From Laetiporus sulphureus 93-53 (lineage: Eukaryota > Basidiomycota > Agaricomycetes > Polyporales > Laetiporaceae), in contig NW_024468520.1 in NCBI RefSeq assembly GCF_001632365.1, positions 36,271 through 100,270 of the forward strand: DNA of 64,000 nucleotides. Direction: 5' to 3'. The position numbers and the translations under genes were made by a program. Positions 11,821 to 22,009 of this stretch are shown piece by piece. Within the stretch, counting starts at the first letter, position 1, and the number at the start of each line of letters is the position of its first letter. The notes under the pieces are model-generated. The model was given only the letters and a program-made list of their open reading frames with translations, did no database searches and was not told the origin of the DNA.

Positions 11821-11941
11821 GTGCCGCCTCATGCCCGCTTTAGTGAACGCTTCATGCCGCCTCACGCCCGCTTTAGTGAACGCTTCGTGCCGCCTCACGC
11901 CCGCTTCGATGAACGCTTCGTGCCACCTTGGTGAACGCTTC
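11821..11941. repeat. 33-bp tandem repeat array, right part
   Basis: Three full 33-bp units (11821, 11854, 11887) and a partial fourth, unit core GCCGCCTCACGCCCGCTTTAG followed by TGAACGCTTC. An open frame on the minus strand encodes an 11-residue repeat (RRHEAFTKAGV) but has no other support. It belongs to the sub-terminal repeat system of the large transposon and was split by the nested element. Confidence 0.85.
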
Positions 11942-12387
11942 ATGCCGCTTCAGTGCACCACCAATGCCGCCAGGACTTGGCCATCATCGACCACACTGAC
12001 ACCCATCCTAGCTTGAACCCGGTTAGCAAATCATCCTAAGAATTCAGACTCGAAATGCAAGTGCTCAATGAAGCCATACAGTATACCTGATGCACAGGAG
12101 GCAGAAGAGCATGTAGATGATATGTTCACAATGCCTACAGACAGCATTTTCGAACACCTAGAGTAGACTAAGAACTCACCAAGACTGCCACCTTCATGAT
12201 GTCATTAGTGCAGTCCAAGGCAGAGGTAGTGGGTAGAATCAGGCAAGTCTGATGTAGTTATTATGCATGTATTGACACCGTAGAATACATGATGTTGCCA
12301 CAGGAATGCAAGACTGAGTCTTTGCACGTCTGCTCTGGGCTTCTGAATGCGCGTACTTAGCAATGGGCAGTCGCACGAGATTAAAGC
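11942..12387. other. gene-free transposon interior
   Basis: No supported gene. Short frames only, between the repeat array and the right arm of the large transposon. Confidence 0.4.
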
Positions 12388-12480
12388 GCACACAAGGCGG
12401 TACTAAGCGCGCGTGAGGCGTACACAAAGCGGCACTAAGCGCGCACGAAGCGGCATTTTTCCCGGGCCCATATTTGCGGG
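12388..12480. repeat. right inverted arm of the large transposon
   Basis: Reverse complement reads gggcccgggaaaaatgcc, CGCGCTTAGTGCCGC, TTTGTGTACGCCTCACGCGC, homologous to the left arm. Its outer end lies about 100 bp upstream of the NAR1 start codon. Confidence 0.6.
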
Positions 12481-12580
12481 GCATTTGTCAGACTGAGGGA
12501 AACGATTGCTCTCTCCCCTCATTCAGCGTCGCGTTGTTTCTGCGCAATAGACTCTCCCTCTATTCGCAGACTACCACAAG

Positions 12581-14622
12581 ATGACATTTTCTGGAGCCTT
12601 GGTACGTTGCAGGCATCGTGGTTGAAAGGAAGGTGGTGCCAACTGTGCGCTGTCCGCAGACGTTGACGGACCTGAATGACTTCATCACGCCGTCCCAAGC
12701 GTGTATCAAGCCGGTTGAGCAGACAAACAAGGTCGAGGCGAAGGACTCTGGCGCTGCTTCGGTGAATGCGATGTACTCTCGTGCTAATGCTGGTCTGACT
12801 CTTTCTATCTGCAGACCCAGATTCAGGTTGACTCGAGTGGATCGTACTATGAGGTCGCGACAAATGGTGCTACCAAGGAAAAGAAGCTCGAGACAGCCCA
12901 GATCAGCCTCAACGACTGCCTTGCATGTAGGTGCGAGCACATTCCACGTCGAATGCTGTGCATTGCTCAACAGTCACTGTCAGCGGCTGCATCACCTCCG
13001 CTGAATCCGTTCTGATCACTATGCAGTCCCACACCGAGGTGCTCAACTTCCTCGCGAACAATCCCTACCACACGCTCCCCGCGCACCGCATCCCCGTTCT
13101 GTCCATCGCGCCGCAAAGCCTCGCGTCTCTCGCAGCGTCCCTTTCCTCGAGTAGCGCGCACCTCGTCGACCTTGGCCGCATCCTCCGCCGCGTGCAGACG
13201 TTCTGTACGCAGGCGCTCGGTTTCGCACATGTATTTGACACGACGTTCGCGCGGCATCTCGCGCTGTTGGAGCACGCGGCCGAGTTTGCGGAGCGAAGGC
13301 GTGGTGAGGGCAAGCTGCCGATGCTCGCGAGCGCGTGCCCCGGCTGGATATGCTATGCGGAGAAGACCCACCCTGAGATGTTGCCGTTCATTAGCGCAAC
13401 CAAGAGCCCGCAGCAGGTCATGGGCACACTCGTGAAAGAGTGGATGGCTCGCCGGTGGTGCAAGCGGTGCGTGTCCGACGTTGCGTTCTTTCGCGCTGAC
13501 TCATTCGCTAACGGCGTGAACGATAGTCCGGACCAGATATACCACGTCACGGTGATGCCGTGCTACGACAAGAAGCTTGAGGCGTCACGGCAGGACTTTT
13601 ACAACGAGCAGTACGTGACACGCGATGTCGACTGCGTGCTCACGACCGGCGAGCTCGAACAGCTCATGCGCGAGAAGCAGTGGGATCTCTCGCTGCCCGT
13701 CGTTGACGAGTCCGCGCGGCCATCATTTGGCAGCGAAGACGGGAGCGCTATCGACTTACCCGAGCTGCTCGTACATCCTGGGTCGAGCTCTGGATCCTAT
13801 CTGCAGTCATTGATCTCGATGTGCGCCGATGCATCTCTAGGAAACTCCGAGCCCTCCTCGTACGAACACACGGTGAGAATTGTGCGCTCGGCAGACTACG
13901 AGGAGAACATATTAGCACATAGGGACTCCGGCAAAGCGATGTTCAAGGGCGCGAAGTGTTATGGATTCCGGAACCTACAGAACGTCGTGCGGAAGATCGG
14001 ACGCGATGCGGGCGTGCAGGTCGGGCGCGGCGCAGCGGGTCGAATGGCGGGCGTGCGTGCGCGGGGCCGGGTGCGTAAGTTCGGAGCGGCTGTGAATGGA
14101 GATGCAGGCGCTGAGGTGGCGAACGGGTACGACTACGTCGAGGTAATGGCATGCCCAGGCGGGTGCGTCAATGGTGGTGGTCAGCTGCGCCCGAGTGCTG
14201 CCGCACTGGCACAAGCGCAGAATGTGGATGCGGAGGGGTACCAGCGCGATTGGGCTGAGAGCGGGGTGCGCGTCGATGGGGATGCGAGTCTGCCCGGATC
14301 GGATGGGAAGTGGGGGAGCAAGGGGTGGACGAAGCGGGTTGAGGAGGCGTACTGGCATGCGCTGCCCACGCCCCCACCGTCGCCGCCGGTTGATGCGGCT
14401 GACAAGGTGCCTGCCTTTGGTGACTGGGAGGCGGCGAGGAGGGCAGCAGCGGACCGTGTTGCCCTCCGCGTGCTGTCCGATCTGTGTCGCCCGACGTGCG
14501 GAATACCACAGAGCTGGTCGACTCGCCTGGACGACGAGGCTGAGGCTCGTAGACGGAAGCTCTTCCGGACTCAGTACCGAGCAGTAGAGAGCGAAGTGGT
14601 TGGCCTCGCAGTAAAATGGTAG
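12581..14622 (+). CDS. NAR1: cytosolic Fe-S cluster assembly factor NAR1
   Basis: NAR1 is a hydrogenase-like protein of the cytosolic iron-sulfur assembly (CIA) pathway, carrying two Fe-S clusters and linking early scaffold and late targeting factors. Four exons fit in phase: 12581-12601, 12660-12761, 12815-12930, 12984-14622 (625 aa). The start gives MTFSGALTLTDLNDF, typical for the family. N-terminal cluster ligands are visible (SQACIKP; CLACSGC made by joining exons 3 and 4). The hydrogenase-like C-terminal cluster ligands are ACPGWICYAEK, MPCYDKK and ACPGGCVNGGGQ. The extreme C terminus ends in Trp (AVKW), as known for NAR1 and several CIA clients. The region between the LMREKQWDL segment and the last cysteines is longer than in yeast. 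The promoter space is tiny because a transposon end lies about 100 bp upstream. Identification is firm. Confidence 0.95.
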
Positions 14623-14872
14623 ATGTGTGAGCCTATGTATATATTGTATATTGAGTTGCAAATACAGGCTGGTGATATATTATAGTATGCCAACAGGAGG
14701 ACGATTATTACAGGCACATACAGGGATTGCGATGGATAGGGTGCTGAAAATGATGGTGAATGGACAGCAAGGATACAGCAGCGATAAGAGTGATGATGCG
14801 ATGGGGCGGCGAGAGTGGATGCGAATAATACGCAATAATAAAGTAGAGGTGGACCAGGAACGGGGATGCGCG
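14623..14872. other. short intergenic region (convergent genes)
   Basis: Space between the ends of NAR1 and the small Cys-rich gene, AT-rich after the NAR1 stop (tatgtatatattgtatattg). No other feature was recognised. Confidence 0.5.
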
Positions 14873-15333
14873 CTATCGACCACCATTTTGGCCCTTGTAC
14901 CAGGGTTTGCACTCTGGGCAAAAGCCTGGGCGAATGCCGAGGACAGTTTCGGATAAGTCGGGACCGTAAAACTGTTCTGAAGGTGAGCGCTCCGGGAGGT
15001 TCGCAAGTGATATGCGCTCACCTTTTCGCAGGTGCACTCGCGGCAGGGGTTGCGATGCGCCTTCGAGTGGATGCAGTACGGGTTACCGCAGTCTATCTTG
15101 GCCTTTTTGTTCTCCTGGGGGGGATGTCAGTGTGCAATGCGTTGTGGTAGACAGTAGTCACTCACGATAATGTAGTGCTGGAAGAGAGAAGAACATGACG
15201 TCAGTAGAGAAGGGGGGCATACCAGACGCGCAGCGTACCCCACATCCGTACTTGTATCCTTCGCTGGAAGAGACGCTGAGCAATAGGGTCGAAACGGGAA
15301 TGGTCGAGGCACGTACGTGTGAAGGTTGCACAT
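14873..15333 (-). CDS. small Cys-rich protein (fungal family, function unknown)
   Basis: The ATG (15331-15333) opens MCNLHT. The conserved part is an exon giving KKAKIDCGNPYCIHSKAHRNPC..C (about 15100-15030). It is joined across a short intron (acceptor CTTCAGAACAG) to FYGPDLSETVLGI..GFCPECKPW and a stop at 14873-14875. The pattern C-x4-C-x5-H-x3-C plus a final CPxC matches a family of small (about 80-120 aa) fungal proteins I have seen but cannot name; zinc binding is only an inference. The first part is uncertain: one reading runs without an intron, another splices to give SSSEGYKYGCGVRC but then loses phase. The C-terminal two exons are the reliable part. Confidence 0.45.
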
Positions 15334-16095
15334 TGCCGTAAACGAAGCAGACGCAATCGGACGTCTATAACGAAGCCAGGGGAAGGTGGCGAAGAGGATA
15401 GAAAAGCGAGAGAGGGCGAGGCTGGGGAACGCGGACGGGAGAGGACAGAGAGGATCAGTGGCAGCCAAGGAGGGGATGGGGAATGTTCATACAGAGGAGG
15501 AGAGTGCTTTATAGAGACGGCGACGCGGGTGGCGGAGCGTCAAGGAAATTCTGGTGAGAGGCGCGCGGCAGTCACAAGACGGCTAGAGGAGTGTGCTGAT
15601 CCGGATATCGATAACAATCAATAATAGCGTTGTCGACGGCGAGGCGATGCGAGGACGGAGTCGATGGATGCGACGGATGCACGATAACTCGCAGCGACGA
15701 GCGCAGACAGCGAGCTGAATATTCTCCCGCCGCCACAAGCCACCGCTCAGCCAGTCCCATCGGCCGTATCACGAGCGACGCCGCGCTCCCAGACGCAGTG
15801 CCGACACCTCCCACCGCAACGTGCCCATCGCGCGGGTGGCACGATGCCTGCGTCTTTCGTACCACCGGGTGGCGACCGCGATCCGATGCGCAGAACAATG
15901 GTGCGAGCGAGCAGAGTGCTGTAGGCGAGTGGCTCGGTGGCGTCTGCTGCCATTCAGTCGGAGCTTGGGGCCGCATGCCTGACGGTTGCCGCGGAGATCA
16001 AATCCGCGTGGAAAGCAAAAATAACCGGATTCGGCTACAGGACACGGTCAGTGACGGCGACGGTCACACTCACCGCGGCGCCTCGCTGCACCCAC
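15334..16095. promoter_or_regulatory. divergent promoter region
   Basis: About 760 bp between two divergently transcribed genes (the small Cys-rich gene and TLG2). No TATA box or known operator was recognised. A long open frame over it (15630-16241) has no family signature and overlaps the first TLG2 exon, so I do not call it a gene. Confidence 0.4.
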
Positions 16096-17646
16096 ATGTC
16101 TGCACGCTCCTCCTCCTCGTCCCCGACGACCCGCTCCCGCACCCTCCTCTTCATCTCCTACCGCGACTCGCGCGCCGGTTCCTCTCGCCGCCGCCGCTCA
16201 CGTTTCTCTCATACCTACGACGATGCCACCCACGACACTGACGGCGACGAACACGCACACCTCATCTCTCATGACCCCGCACACATCGTCATAGACGCAG
16301 AGTTGCCGCCACGCTGGTGAGTCTTGTCGGGTCATCTGTTTACCGTCCTTGCTTCTCTCGCGCTAATCGATCGCTAGGGTCGACATCGCCGACCAAGTGG
16401 AGGAGATACTCGCCGGCGTGCAGGCTAAAAGTATGTTTGTATATCCCTTCCTTGATCCCAGGCGGCCCAACCCTGACTCAGCTGCTCATTCTTGCCAGTC
16501 GCCACGCTCGACAGGCTGCATGCGAAACACGTCCTCCCCGGGTTCTCGGACCGGTCTGCAGAGGAGCGGGACATCGAGGCAGCGACTACGGACATTACAA
16601 AGGTGAGCTCCGCGTCCATCAATACAGCTCTCCGCCCCGTGCTCACCTTGTGTCCCACGCTAGGACTTCCGCCAGTGCCATGGACTCATTCAACGGATAG
16701 AAGCCACGCCAGCGCACGCTTTCCCTCCTTCCCAATCCGGCCGGTCAGCACAAGAATTGGCAGCGAAGAACGTGCAGCGTGGTCTTGCAGCTAAGGTGCA
16801 GGAGCTCAGCGCATCCTTCCGGAAGAAACAGCGGGTGTATTTGGAGAGTCCGTCGTTCCGTCGCGCATCATTACATTGCATTGCTCAATGCTGTATACAA
16901 CAGAGCTTCAGGGCCATGCGATAAAGAATCAGGATCTGCTCATCGCGTCGGGTTCCATCTCTTCAAGAGGCACGGAAGGACTGTCAGCTGTGGACGAGGA
17001 CGTGGAGGCTGCCGCGGCGGTTAGTACCCTGCTCCCATGCATGCCGATGTGATTGGACTAACGCGGGCCTGCTGATCGCTTGGGTCCCCTTCTAGTCGCG
17101 TAGTCGTGCGGCCATGGCGCAAGACGTGATGGTGGAGGACGTTGATCTGCGGACACGAGATCACGAGCTCACGCAGATCGCGCGTTCAATTGCATCACTT
17201 GCGGAGCTGTTCAAGGACCTTTCGGTGATGGTGATTGATCAGGGGACACTGCTGGACAGCATTGAATACAACATTGAGCAGACGGCGGTACAGATGGAGG
17301 AAGCAGTGAAGGAGCTGAATGTGGCCACGAGGTACGTGTGTGCTAGATCTACTTTGGCATGTTCTTCCGGCGAGGAAGGCGCATACTGACTCCGTGTGGG
17401 GCACCTGCTTCTGCCAGGTACCAGAAGAACACGGGTCGGAGGGCGTGCATCTTCCTGCTCCTGCTGATCATCTTTGGACTCATTCTCGTGCTGATCTTCA
17501 AGCCTCGTCGACGTTCTTCATCTGTGCCATCGCCCGGGCCATCGTCGGTATCGAGCGAAGTTCCTTCGGCTGCCGTGGACGTGCTGCTCCACACCATCGA
17601 CGCGAGTTCGACTTCGCGAATGCTTCGGCGGCATCCATTCAGATGA
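16096..17646 (+). CDS. TLG2: syntaxin of the late Golgi/endosome (Tlg2, syntaxin-16 type)
   Basis: This is a Qa-SNARE acting in fusion of endosome-derived vesicles with the trans-Golgi. Seven exons join in phase: 16096-16316, 16378-16430, 16499-16602, 16664-16847, 16904-17019, 17096-17331, 17418-17646. The N-terminal part is Ser/Arg-rich (SYRDSRAGSSRRRRS), followed by WVDIADQVEEI, typical of Tlg2. A helical Habc-like region (LDRLHAKHVLPGF; RGLAAKVQELSASFRKKQ) comes next. The SNARE motif runs in exon 6 (ELTQIARSIASLAELFKDLS..VIDQGTLLDSIEYNIEQ), with the central Gln as expected. Exon 7 encodes the membrane anchor IFLLLLIIFGLILVLIF, followed by an unusually long tail of about 45 Ser-rich residues after the anchor, which would face the lumen. 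Function is by family. Confidence 0.93.
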
Positions 17647-18151
17647 TACCCCACTTTTTTCGCGACGTCACATACGGTTGGCTATTTGGGTATGATAATG
17701 TAGGACACTTCGATTATGTTTATTACGTGAAGCTTACAGCTTTGTAATGTTATGGCGCGTCACCCGCGCATGTGGGCTCGGTGGTGTAGCGCGTCGCTGA
17801 GCGGCGTCGGAGCATGGTCCTACCGATGTCCGTCGCTGGATGCTGTTGTGAGGCCAGTCGGCGTCTACTACTACACCCATAATTGGCGGACAAGGATGCG
17901 GGGGACAAGAGAGACGCGTCGCATAAATGAAGGCACGGTCACGTGGCCCCGTCAATTACCACTACCCTAATTGATCAAGATCGCCCGCCCTCTTTTCCTT
18001 CTCTGCTCTCGACCCTCATCTTCTGCTTCTCCAGGCTGGTCGGGCAGATATCATCATCATCCATACGACGTTCTGCATCGTCATCAGCGGCTTTGCTAAA
18101 TTATTGCCTTTGCAGCGCGCTTGACACGCTGATACTGTCTTTACTCACTAC
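17647..18151. promoter_or_regulatory. intergenic region upstream of the channel gene
   Basis: About 500 bp between the TLG2 stop and the channel start, holding the TLG2 terminator and channel promoter. It contains pyrimidine-rich stretches (ctcttttccttctctgctctcg) shortly before the channel start, common in basidiomycete promoters. No specific site was recognised. Confidence 0.4.
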
Positions 18152-21100
18152 ATGTCCAATGTGCGATTCTCGCAGCCGCCCGTCAACGAATGCCATGACT
18201 ATGAGCCCCTCGCGCCACCCTCGCCTCCTGAGTCGAGCGTGAACACGCTATCCTACCCGCTCCTGCCCTCGCACGTACGCGAGCAGCGCGAGTCCCGCCC
18301 CCGTTCTTGGAGCGGCCAATCCGAGAGCCAGCAGCCGGTGAACCATGAGCCGAAGCTACGCGACGACGGAGAGTATGATCCCGAGCGGGGGCCCCCGCCG
18401 ATGCATCACCGCAACGAGACAGTGGACAGCGGGTTCAGCAGTGGGAGGAGGAGCAGCAGCTGGGACTGGCTTGGCGGGATAAGAAGGCTCGAGCACTCGG
18501 TTAACGATTTTGACACCCGCCGCGCCAGCCAGGCGCATTTGGCGTTCGCGGAGGGCGACGTGCCAAAGAACACGGTGCGTGCACGGTCTGCTGCGATGAT
18601 ATCATTCATATTCGATGTCGAGATCTCACGGTGGTGTTGCGTAGTTCTTTAAGTTTTATAACTACCTGCTTAATGTGTCCGCCATAACTCGCTGGACGAT
18701 TTATATCATCCCTGTGCTCGGCCTAATTTGGATCCCGGGTATTTTGTCTTTCACTGCATACCCAGATGCCACGGTAAGTGCTTTTAGCGTGTCATGCGTA
18801 CGTGGATATTAACTTATCAGCAGATTTGGGGAGTGAGGCTGCTGTGGTGGAGTGTCTGGCTATCTGTCGTTTGGTGTAGTGAGTCTTTGCTCACGTTCGT
18901 CTTCGTATGCTCTCATGAAATTTCTACATAATTAGGCTGGTGGGGCTCTAGGGTTTTTTCGTAAGTCGAGAGCATAGCACTGTCTCAACTGATGCTAATG
19001 ATCGTAAAGTATGGTCCTCCCTCATATCGCCCGCTTTACGGTCGGAGTAGTGGCTGTCGGAACACACCGCTATATCGAGTGGCTCGACCCCCTTCAGAGG
19101 TCAGTCACAAGATGTTCATTCATTTCATCCCTCATGACCAGTGCCATGCAGATATGTCACGCTGTTCTCGTGGACTCTTATTGTCTGGATCACTTTCCAG
19201 CCGCTGATTAATACACGACGGGAGGCCGATATCAGTACAGACAGCAAGACAGCGCTTTCGACCGCCGCGAAAATCCTGTTCGCATTTTTTGAATGCGCGA
19301 TTATTTTGCTTGCGGAGAAGGTTGCCATCCAGTATATAGCTACCAGATTCCATGAGCGGTCATATGCCGGTACGCTTCCTACACATTCGGCTATTTGCGT
19401 TGAACTCATGATATCCACAGAGCGCGTAGCGGAGCACAAGTTCGCCATGCGGGTGCTGGCCAACCTGTACAGGCATTCCCGTGATATGCCGTGGCGCTTG
19501 GACACGTTGCAAGGCAACCCCGCAGATGCAGCTCATGCGAAGAAGCCGAGGCGGCTTCTGAAGAAGGCTTTACAGGGTGTTCGATTTGCTGCTACGACGA
19601 CTACTACCGCTCTAGGCAATGTTGCTTCTGAGATTGCTGGAAGGTGAGACGAGCCTGCAGTAGATGTTTCTATTTCCTGCTGATAGTGACCGACAGTTCT
19701 GTCCTGCAACCTAATTCGCCTCAAGCGGTCGTGAGAACGGTTTTAGAATCAGCTAATAAGTCCAGGATGGTTCGTGACGCCTTCAAGCGCGCGTGAACAC
19801 ATTGTGTTAATTTATATGTGTCGATCTACAGCTCGCACGGCGACTCTTCTATTCGTTCGCAAAGCCAGGGTCGAAAGCCATGACGGTAGATGACATTGAG
19901 CCGTTTTTCCCCACGCAGGAGGACGCAGATGCAGCATTTGCGCTTTTAGACAAGGATATGAACGGCGACGCGACGAAAGAGGAGATTGAGATCGCCTGCA
20001 TGTGTGTTGGCATTTGTTTAACGATATCAAGACGAATGCTGACGGCAATGAAGGGACTGTCACCGCGAGCTGCTGTCCATTGAGCATTCGATGCGCGATT
20101 TGGACAGCGCGGTCGGACGTCTGGATAATATTCTCATGATCGTGTATTTGTTTGCGGTCATTCTGATCATAGCGGTGGCTTTGGTGAGTACCCGTGCCAA
20201 GTCCTAACCTCCGTTCAGTCTGATCAACGATCATATGCAGGAAGCGCAATTGCTGACACTTGCGACTACCGCCGGGACCTTCATCCTGAGTACGCCTGCT
20301 GCGGTTGTGTTTAAGCACTTGTTTGGCTCACGTTTGCATTCTATGAACTGCAGGTCTGAGCTGGCTCCTAAGTGCGAGTCTCGGTGAGGTGCTCATAAGC
20401 ATCATCTTTCTCTTCGTGAAGCACCCGTACGACGTTGGGGACAGGGTCAAGATCGACACTGAGGAGTATACTGTGAAGGAGATTCGGCTGCTGAGCACAG
20501 TCTTCCTCAATTCGAGTTCGTGCGCGACGCAGGCGCCGCATGCGATCCTGAACACTAAGGTTTGGTCAAATTGCCATCTCCGGGCGTTGAGATGCTGATC
20601 TTGGCGTGGATGGTGCGACTTCCAGTTCATCTTGAATAGGCGCCGGAGTCCTCAGGTACGTGCAGTGTTGCCCGCTTTTTTGCGACAACCTCTGATCATA
20701 CGTGTTGCAGATGTCGGAAGAGTTCCAGTTTGACGTCGTCAGTAATGTGCATTGTAACCTTGTATCGACATTCACGGCGATACGCAGGCTTTCGACACCA
20801 GCTTCGACAAGATAGAGAGATTGCGTGAGCTAATGCTCGCGTTCGTTAAGGCGGAGAGCCGGGACTTCCTGCCGAGCTTCGACGTGATCATAATTGGTGA
20901 ATTTTGATCTATTTCTACTAAGCCTTTACGCGAACTTGTTTCTAGATATCCCAGAGCAGGAGAAGATGACGCTGAGCGCCGATATCAGATACAAAAGTAA
21001 CTGGCAGCATGGTGCTCTCAAAGGTCAGCACCCCCCCAACCCCCCCCCCCCCCCCCCCCCCCCGCCGGGCGGCTCACTTGACACTCTTCTAGCCACCCGG

Positions 21101-21696
21101 CGCAACAAGTGGATCACCGCCCTCAAGACAGCCATGGCGAAGGCGAAGATATGGGGACCAAAGGGCGATCCGGACCCGCCACCGGCCGTCGACAGGGTGA
21201 CGCTCGTGCCCTGGGAGAAGATTGCGGAGGAAGATGAGAAGACGGAAAAAGAGAAGAAAGGGCAGCAGCGGAAAGAGAAGCGCGACTCTGTCACGGTGCA
21301 GGATATGCAAGCGCCTGCGGCGGACTGGAATATGACGGACAAACAAGCGATTATCAGTAAGTGCGTGTCATGCGTGGTTTTGGTCGAGCGCTGACTCGAC
21401 GTGGGGCAGTGGATGATACAGAGAATATCTTTGATGACGCGGGGTCGGCTACGGTCAGCATTCTACTTCCACCTTCTTGTGCATCTCCCCGCCACGATGA
21501 CTGACCGACATGGCAGACCCCCTCGACAGCTGTCAGCAGCAGATCGTCATCCAGAGAGCGCCGACGACGGCAGCAGATGCCAGTGTCGACTACGATGCCC
21601 ACGCCTTCGGCTCTGTCGACCAGTGCAGGGAGCAGCACCGCTGGCGAAGAGATTGAGATGAAGTTGTCGCCTAAGGGTGCACCATCGACGAGATGA
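18152..21696 (+). CDS. EF-hand mechanosensitive ion channel (MscS-like, Msy1/Msy2 type)
   Basis: Fungal MscS-like channels of this kind sit in ER or plasma membrane and release Ca2+ or osmolytes under hypo-osmotic stress. Ten or more exons can be followed. A disordered Ser-rich N terminus from ATG 18152 is followed by membrane segments (TRWTIYIIPVLGLIWIPG; LLWWSVWLSVVWCSWWG; FSWTLIVWITFQPL) and an EF-hand loop (DKDMNGDATKEE, about 19950-19985). Then comes the conserved MscS core with TM (ILMIVYLFAVILIIAVAL; SASLGEVLISIIFLFVKHPYDVGDRV) and the beta domain (IDTEEYTVKEIRLLSTVFL). The Lys/Glu-rich C-terminal tail ends TGA at 21694-21696. The length and order fit the family. One intron (about 21024-21090) contains a run of 24 C. 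The paralogue (Msy1 or Msy2) cannot be assigned by eye. Confidence 0.9.
21040..21063. repeat. homopolymer run of 24 C within an intron
   Basis: C7-AA-C24 between a GTCAGC donor and a CTAG acceptor of the channel gene. Unspliced it would read as a proline run, but splicing removes it. The opposite strand is a run of 24 G. Confidence 0.9.
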
Positions 21697-22009
21697 ATAC
21701 TGACCAGCTGGGATGGTCAGATGAGTTCACTGTGTCTGTGCTGTATCTGTTTTGCACTTTGCCTCCGCATGTAGCTCAGTATGTATGAGTCTCTCAGATC
21801 GGGTCATCAGATATGACTTGTGTTTCATGTATCACTCAACAATCTGTATCGCCAATATATATCGTGTTAGAACGCATATAATCCCAGTACAGCTCGTTTG
21901 TATGTGTCCGAGTTCGATTCTGTTCATCTAGTGTGCTCGACTCTCCGTGCAAGGTTTCATCCGTACTTACTTGTGTTTCTCATCACCTAAAGTAGTCCGT
22001 TCGTGGATA
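21697..22009. other. intergenic region downstream of the channel gene
   Basis: AT-richer 3' region with no supported gene. It ends where the first long direct repeat begins. Confidence 0.4.

Larger units (their letters stand above)
3588..12480. mobile_element. large decayed DNA transposon (about 8.9 kb), MULE/GCM-like
   Basis: Inverted, repeat-rich ends bracket a giant transposase-type pseudogene. The left arm (from about 3588: ggggcctggggaaagtgcc, then CGCGCTTAGTGC and GCTTTGTG) matches the reverse complement of the right arm (about 12388-12480: gggcccgggaaaaatgcc, then CGCGCTTAGTGC and GCTTTGTG). The arms are made of short degenerate repeats of the type CTTAGTGCCGCC. Exact outer ends and target duplication could not be fixed, because the outermost 20-40 bp diverge. 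A second, smaller TIR element is nested inside. The right end lies about 100 bp before the NAR1 start codon. Stops and a frameshift in the gene make this copy non-autonomous. Confidence 0.6.

Noticed and set aside
15630..16241. 203-codon open frame
   Set aside because: Low-complexity reading over a GC-rich promoter and the first TLG2 exon in another frame; no motif.
20894..21394. Open frame with a long proline run
   Set aside because: It reads through introns, including the C24 tract; the spliced channel gene explains the region.
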